A DNA stretch of 64,000 nucleotides. Source: Deltaproteobacteria bacterium. GTDB taxonomy: Bacteria > SAR324 > JACQKK01. A program made the position numbers and the translations under genes. The stretch lies in contig JAOUEW010000003.1 in the NCBI GenBank assembly GCA_029858505.1, positions 203,071-267,070 on the forward strand, read 5' to 3'. Each line of letters starts with the position of its first letter. Position 1 is the first letter of the stretch. The notes beneath the pieces are model-generated. The model was not told where the DNA came from. It ran no database searches and saw nothing but the letters and a program-made list of their open reading frames with translations. Positions 63,013 to 64,000 of this stretch are shown piece by piece.

Positions 63013-63564
63013 TTACTTCTTTTTGGGGACCAACACCATGGTCATGGTGCGCCCCTCCATTTTTGGAGCCAATTCCACCATGGCGGCCTCGGCAGATCTT
63101 TCTAAAAACTTTTCCAGCAGCCGTTGGCCCAGTTCCTTGTGAGAAAGTTCCCTCCCCCGGAACATCACGGTTACTTTTACTTTGTCGCCGTTTTCCAAAA
63201 ACTCTAGGGCGTGTTTCAGCTTAAAGTTAAAATCGTGTTCTTCCGTTTTTGGCCGTAACTTAATTTCTTTCAGGTGTATGACTTTTTGGTTTTTCTTGGC
63301 TTCGTGCTGCTTTTTGCTGAGCTGGTATTTGTATTGCCCAAAATCCATAATCCGGCAAACCGGTGGAACCGCCTGAGGAGCCACCTCGACCAAGTCCAAA
63401 CCCTCTTCGGCGGCTTTGCGCAGCGCCTCTTCAATGGTCAAGATTCCCAACTGGTCATTTTCCCCAGCAATGACCCTGACTTCCCGGGATTTAATCTGGT
63501 TGTTGACCCTGGTACGGGGTTCAGCTTTTCCGGTTCTCGTTACGGTGGCGATAGGGGGCCTCAT
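63013..63564 (-). CDS. infC: translation initiation factor IF-3
   Basis: A 183-residue IF-3 that checks start-codon pairing on the 30S subunit. The N-domain has RVNNQIKSREVRVI and VEVAPQAVPPVCRIMDFGQY, the linker is lysine-rich, and the C-domain contains VTVMFRGRELSHKELG and MEGRTMTMVL. It uses ATG rather than the rare AUU seen in E. coli, so that form of autoregulation is not apparent. No ribosome-binding site is visible before the ATG, which lies only 16 bases from the 3' end of tRNA-Val. Confidence 0.96.
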   Translation of the reverse strand: MRPPIATVTRTGKAEPRTRVNNQIKSREVRVIAGENDQLGILTIEEALRKAAEEGLDLVEVAPQAVPPVCRIMDFGQYKYQLSKKQHEAKKNQKVIHLKEIKLRPKTEEHDFNFKLKHALEFLENGDKVKVTVMFRGRELSHKELGQRLLEKFLERSAEAAMVELAPKMEGRTMTMVLVPKKK

Positions 63565-63580
63565 GGTGCTGGTTCAAAAA

Positions 63581-63655
<75 letters not shown>

Positions 63656-63910
63656 GGGTCAAGTTCTGAAGGATCTTTGTTCCTCCAGTCTTTCTTTCAC
63701 GCAGCCTGAGGGTGGGTCATCTCCCTTCTAGCCGCCGACGATGACTTTGACATTATCTACGATCGACTGTGTATGATATTTTAACTTCCTGCGATTCTTT
63801 TCCCGGAACTCTTTCTACTCGATTTTTCTTCTCTTTCTTTTCTCTGACCTTTTTTTCTTTATTCTCTTTTTTCTCTCTTTCCTGTTTTTATTATTTCCAC
63901 GGGATTGGGA
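63656..63910. other. spacer between 5S rRNA and tRNA-Val
   Basis: No gene. 63800-63898 is a nearly pure pyrimidine tract on the plus strand (purine-rich on the transcribed minus strand), like the tracts at 33606 and 51325. No clear terminator follows the 5S gene, so read-through into tRNA-Val is possible. Confidence 0.5.
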
Positions 63911-64000
63911 TTCCGGCGACGACCCGCTCTCCCGCCGGGAAGCCCGGCAGTACCATAGGCGCGAAGAGGCTTAACTTCTGTATTCGGAATGGGAACAGGT
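63911..64000 (-). rRNA. rrf: 5S ribosomal RNA, cut by the window edge
   Basis: On the minus strand the sequence contains CCCATTCCGAATACAGAAGT, TTAAGC, CGCCTATGGTACTGC and a closing GGGAGAGCGGGTCGTCGCCGG, which is the 3' three quarters of bacterial 5S rRNA. The remaining rRNA operon should lie to the right, transcribed leftward. Confidence 0.92.

Noticed and set aside
63735..63775. Plus-strand TTGACA with TATGAT near the rRNA spacer
   Set aside because: The spacer is about 19 bases and it would transcribe only antisense to the 5S gene.

Overview
The window is a GC-rich, gene-dense chromosomal segment from a Gram-negative, flagellated, chemotactic bacterium. The evidence is motA/motB, a methyl-accepting chemotaxis protein, a FliN-like/FliM-like switch pair behind a sigma-54-type promoter, Tat export genes and MdoB/LTA-synthase-type envelope chemistry. 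A proteobacterium is most likely. The mix of genes (B12-dependent ribonucleotide reductase, atypical switch proteins, kinases with degenerate receivers) reminds me of deep-branching magnetotactic lineages such as Magnetococcales, but no magnetosome gene is present and that assignment is a guess. The content is mostly housekeeping. I see no prophage, CRISPR array, transposase or recognisable defence island.

Layout. 1-6.9 kb: yhbY, proC, a hybrid sensor kinase with an OmpR-type regulator, motA-motB (minus strand) and a lone glycosyltransferase. 6.9-24.9 kb: an envelope sulfatase-fold transferase, scpB, a 14-blade WD40 protein, tatC, a DUF2157/GDYXXLXY pair, rhodanese, tsaC, a Lon-type protease, a TPR lipoprotein overlapping a HEAT/zinc-ribbon protein, and a cysteine desulfurase. 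25-34 kb: a small secreted protein, cysM with a CysO-like sulfur carrier, a metallo-beta-lactamase-fold protein, tatA (too short for most ORF callers), nrdJ and a small gene with a near-ideal promoter and operator. 34-44.3 kb: pmbA, pcnB, a secreted protein, coaBC, then the leftward translation/envelope block rpsB-tsf-pyrH-frr-mraY. 44.9-57 kb: chemoreceptor, FMN glutamate-synthase-family protein, ABC-F ATPase, a 7TMR-DISM kinase and the FliN/FliM-like pair. 57.5-64 kb: a laccase-domain protein, a small ferredoxin-fold-like protein, purC, an orphan ccmB, a MazG-like protein, thiD, then leftward 5S rRNA, tRNA-Val(GAC), infC, rpmI and rplT.

The least explained signals are intergenic. Two families of short dispersed inverted-repeat elements recur. 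One (five sites) has matching ends and looks like a non-autonomous MITE-type element. The other (three sites) is built on CACCCCTCCC palindromes that sit just past stop codons. There is a four-copy 13-bp tandem repeat between rpsB and tsf, a GTCAGGCTGAC operator-like motif upstream of nrdJ, and strongly purine-biased tracts. The most interesting gene-level observations are the cysM-cysO pair whose carrier ends in GGQQ, a divergent mraY placed after frr, and the long acidic FliN-like protein under an apparent sigma-54 promoter.

Several start codons were moved from the longest open frame on ribosome-binding-site evidence (proC, motA, pyrH, tsf, frr, the FliM-like gene and others). No similarity search could be run, so family names rest on motifs read directly from the translations.
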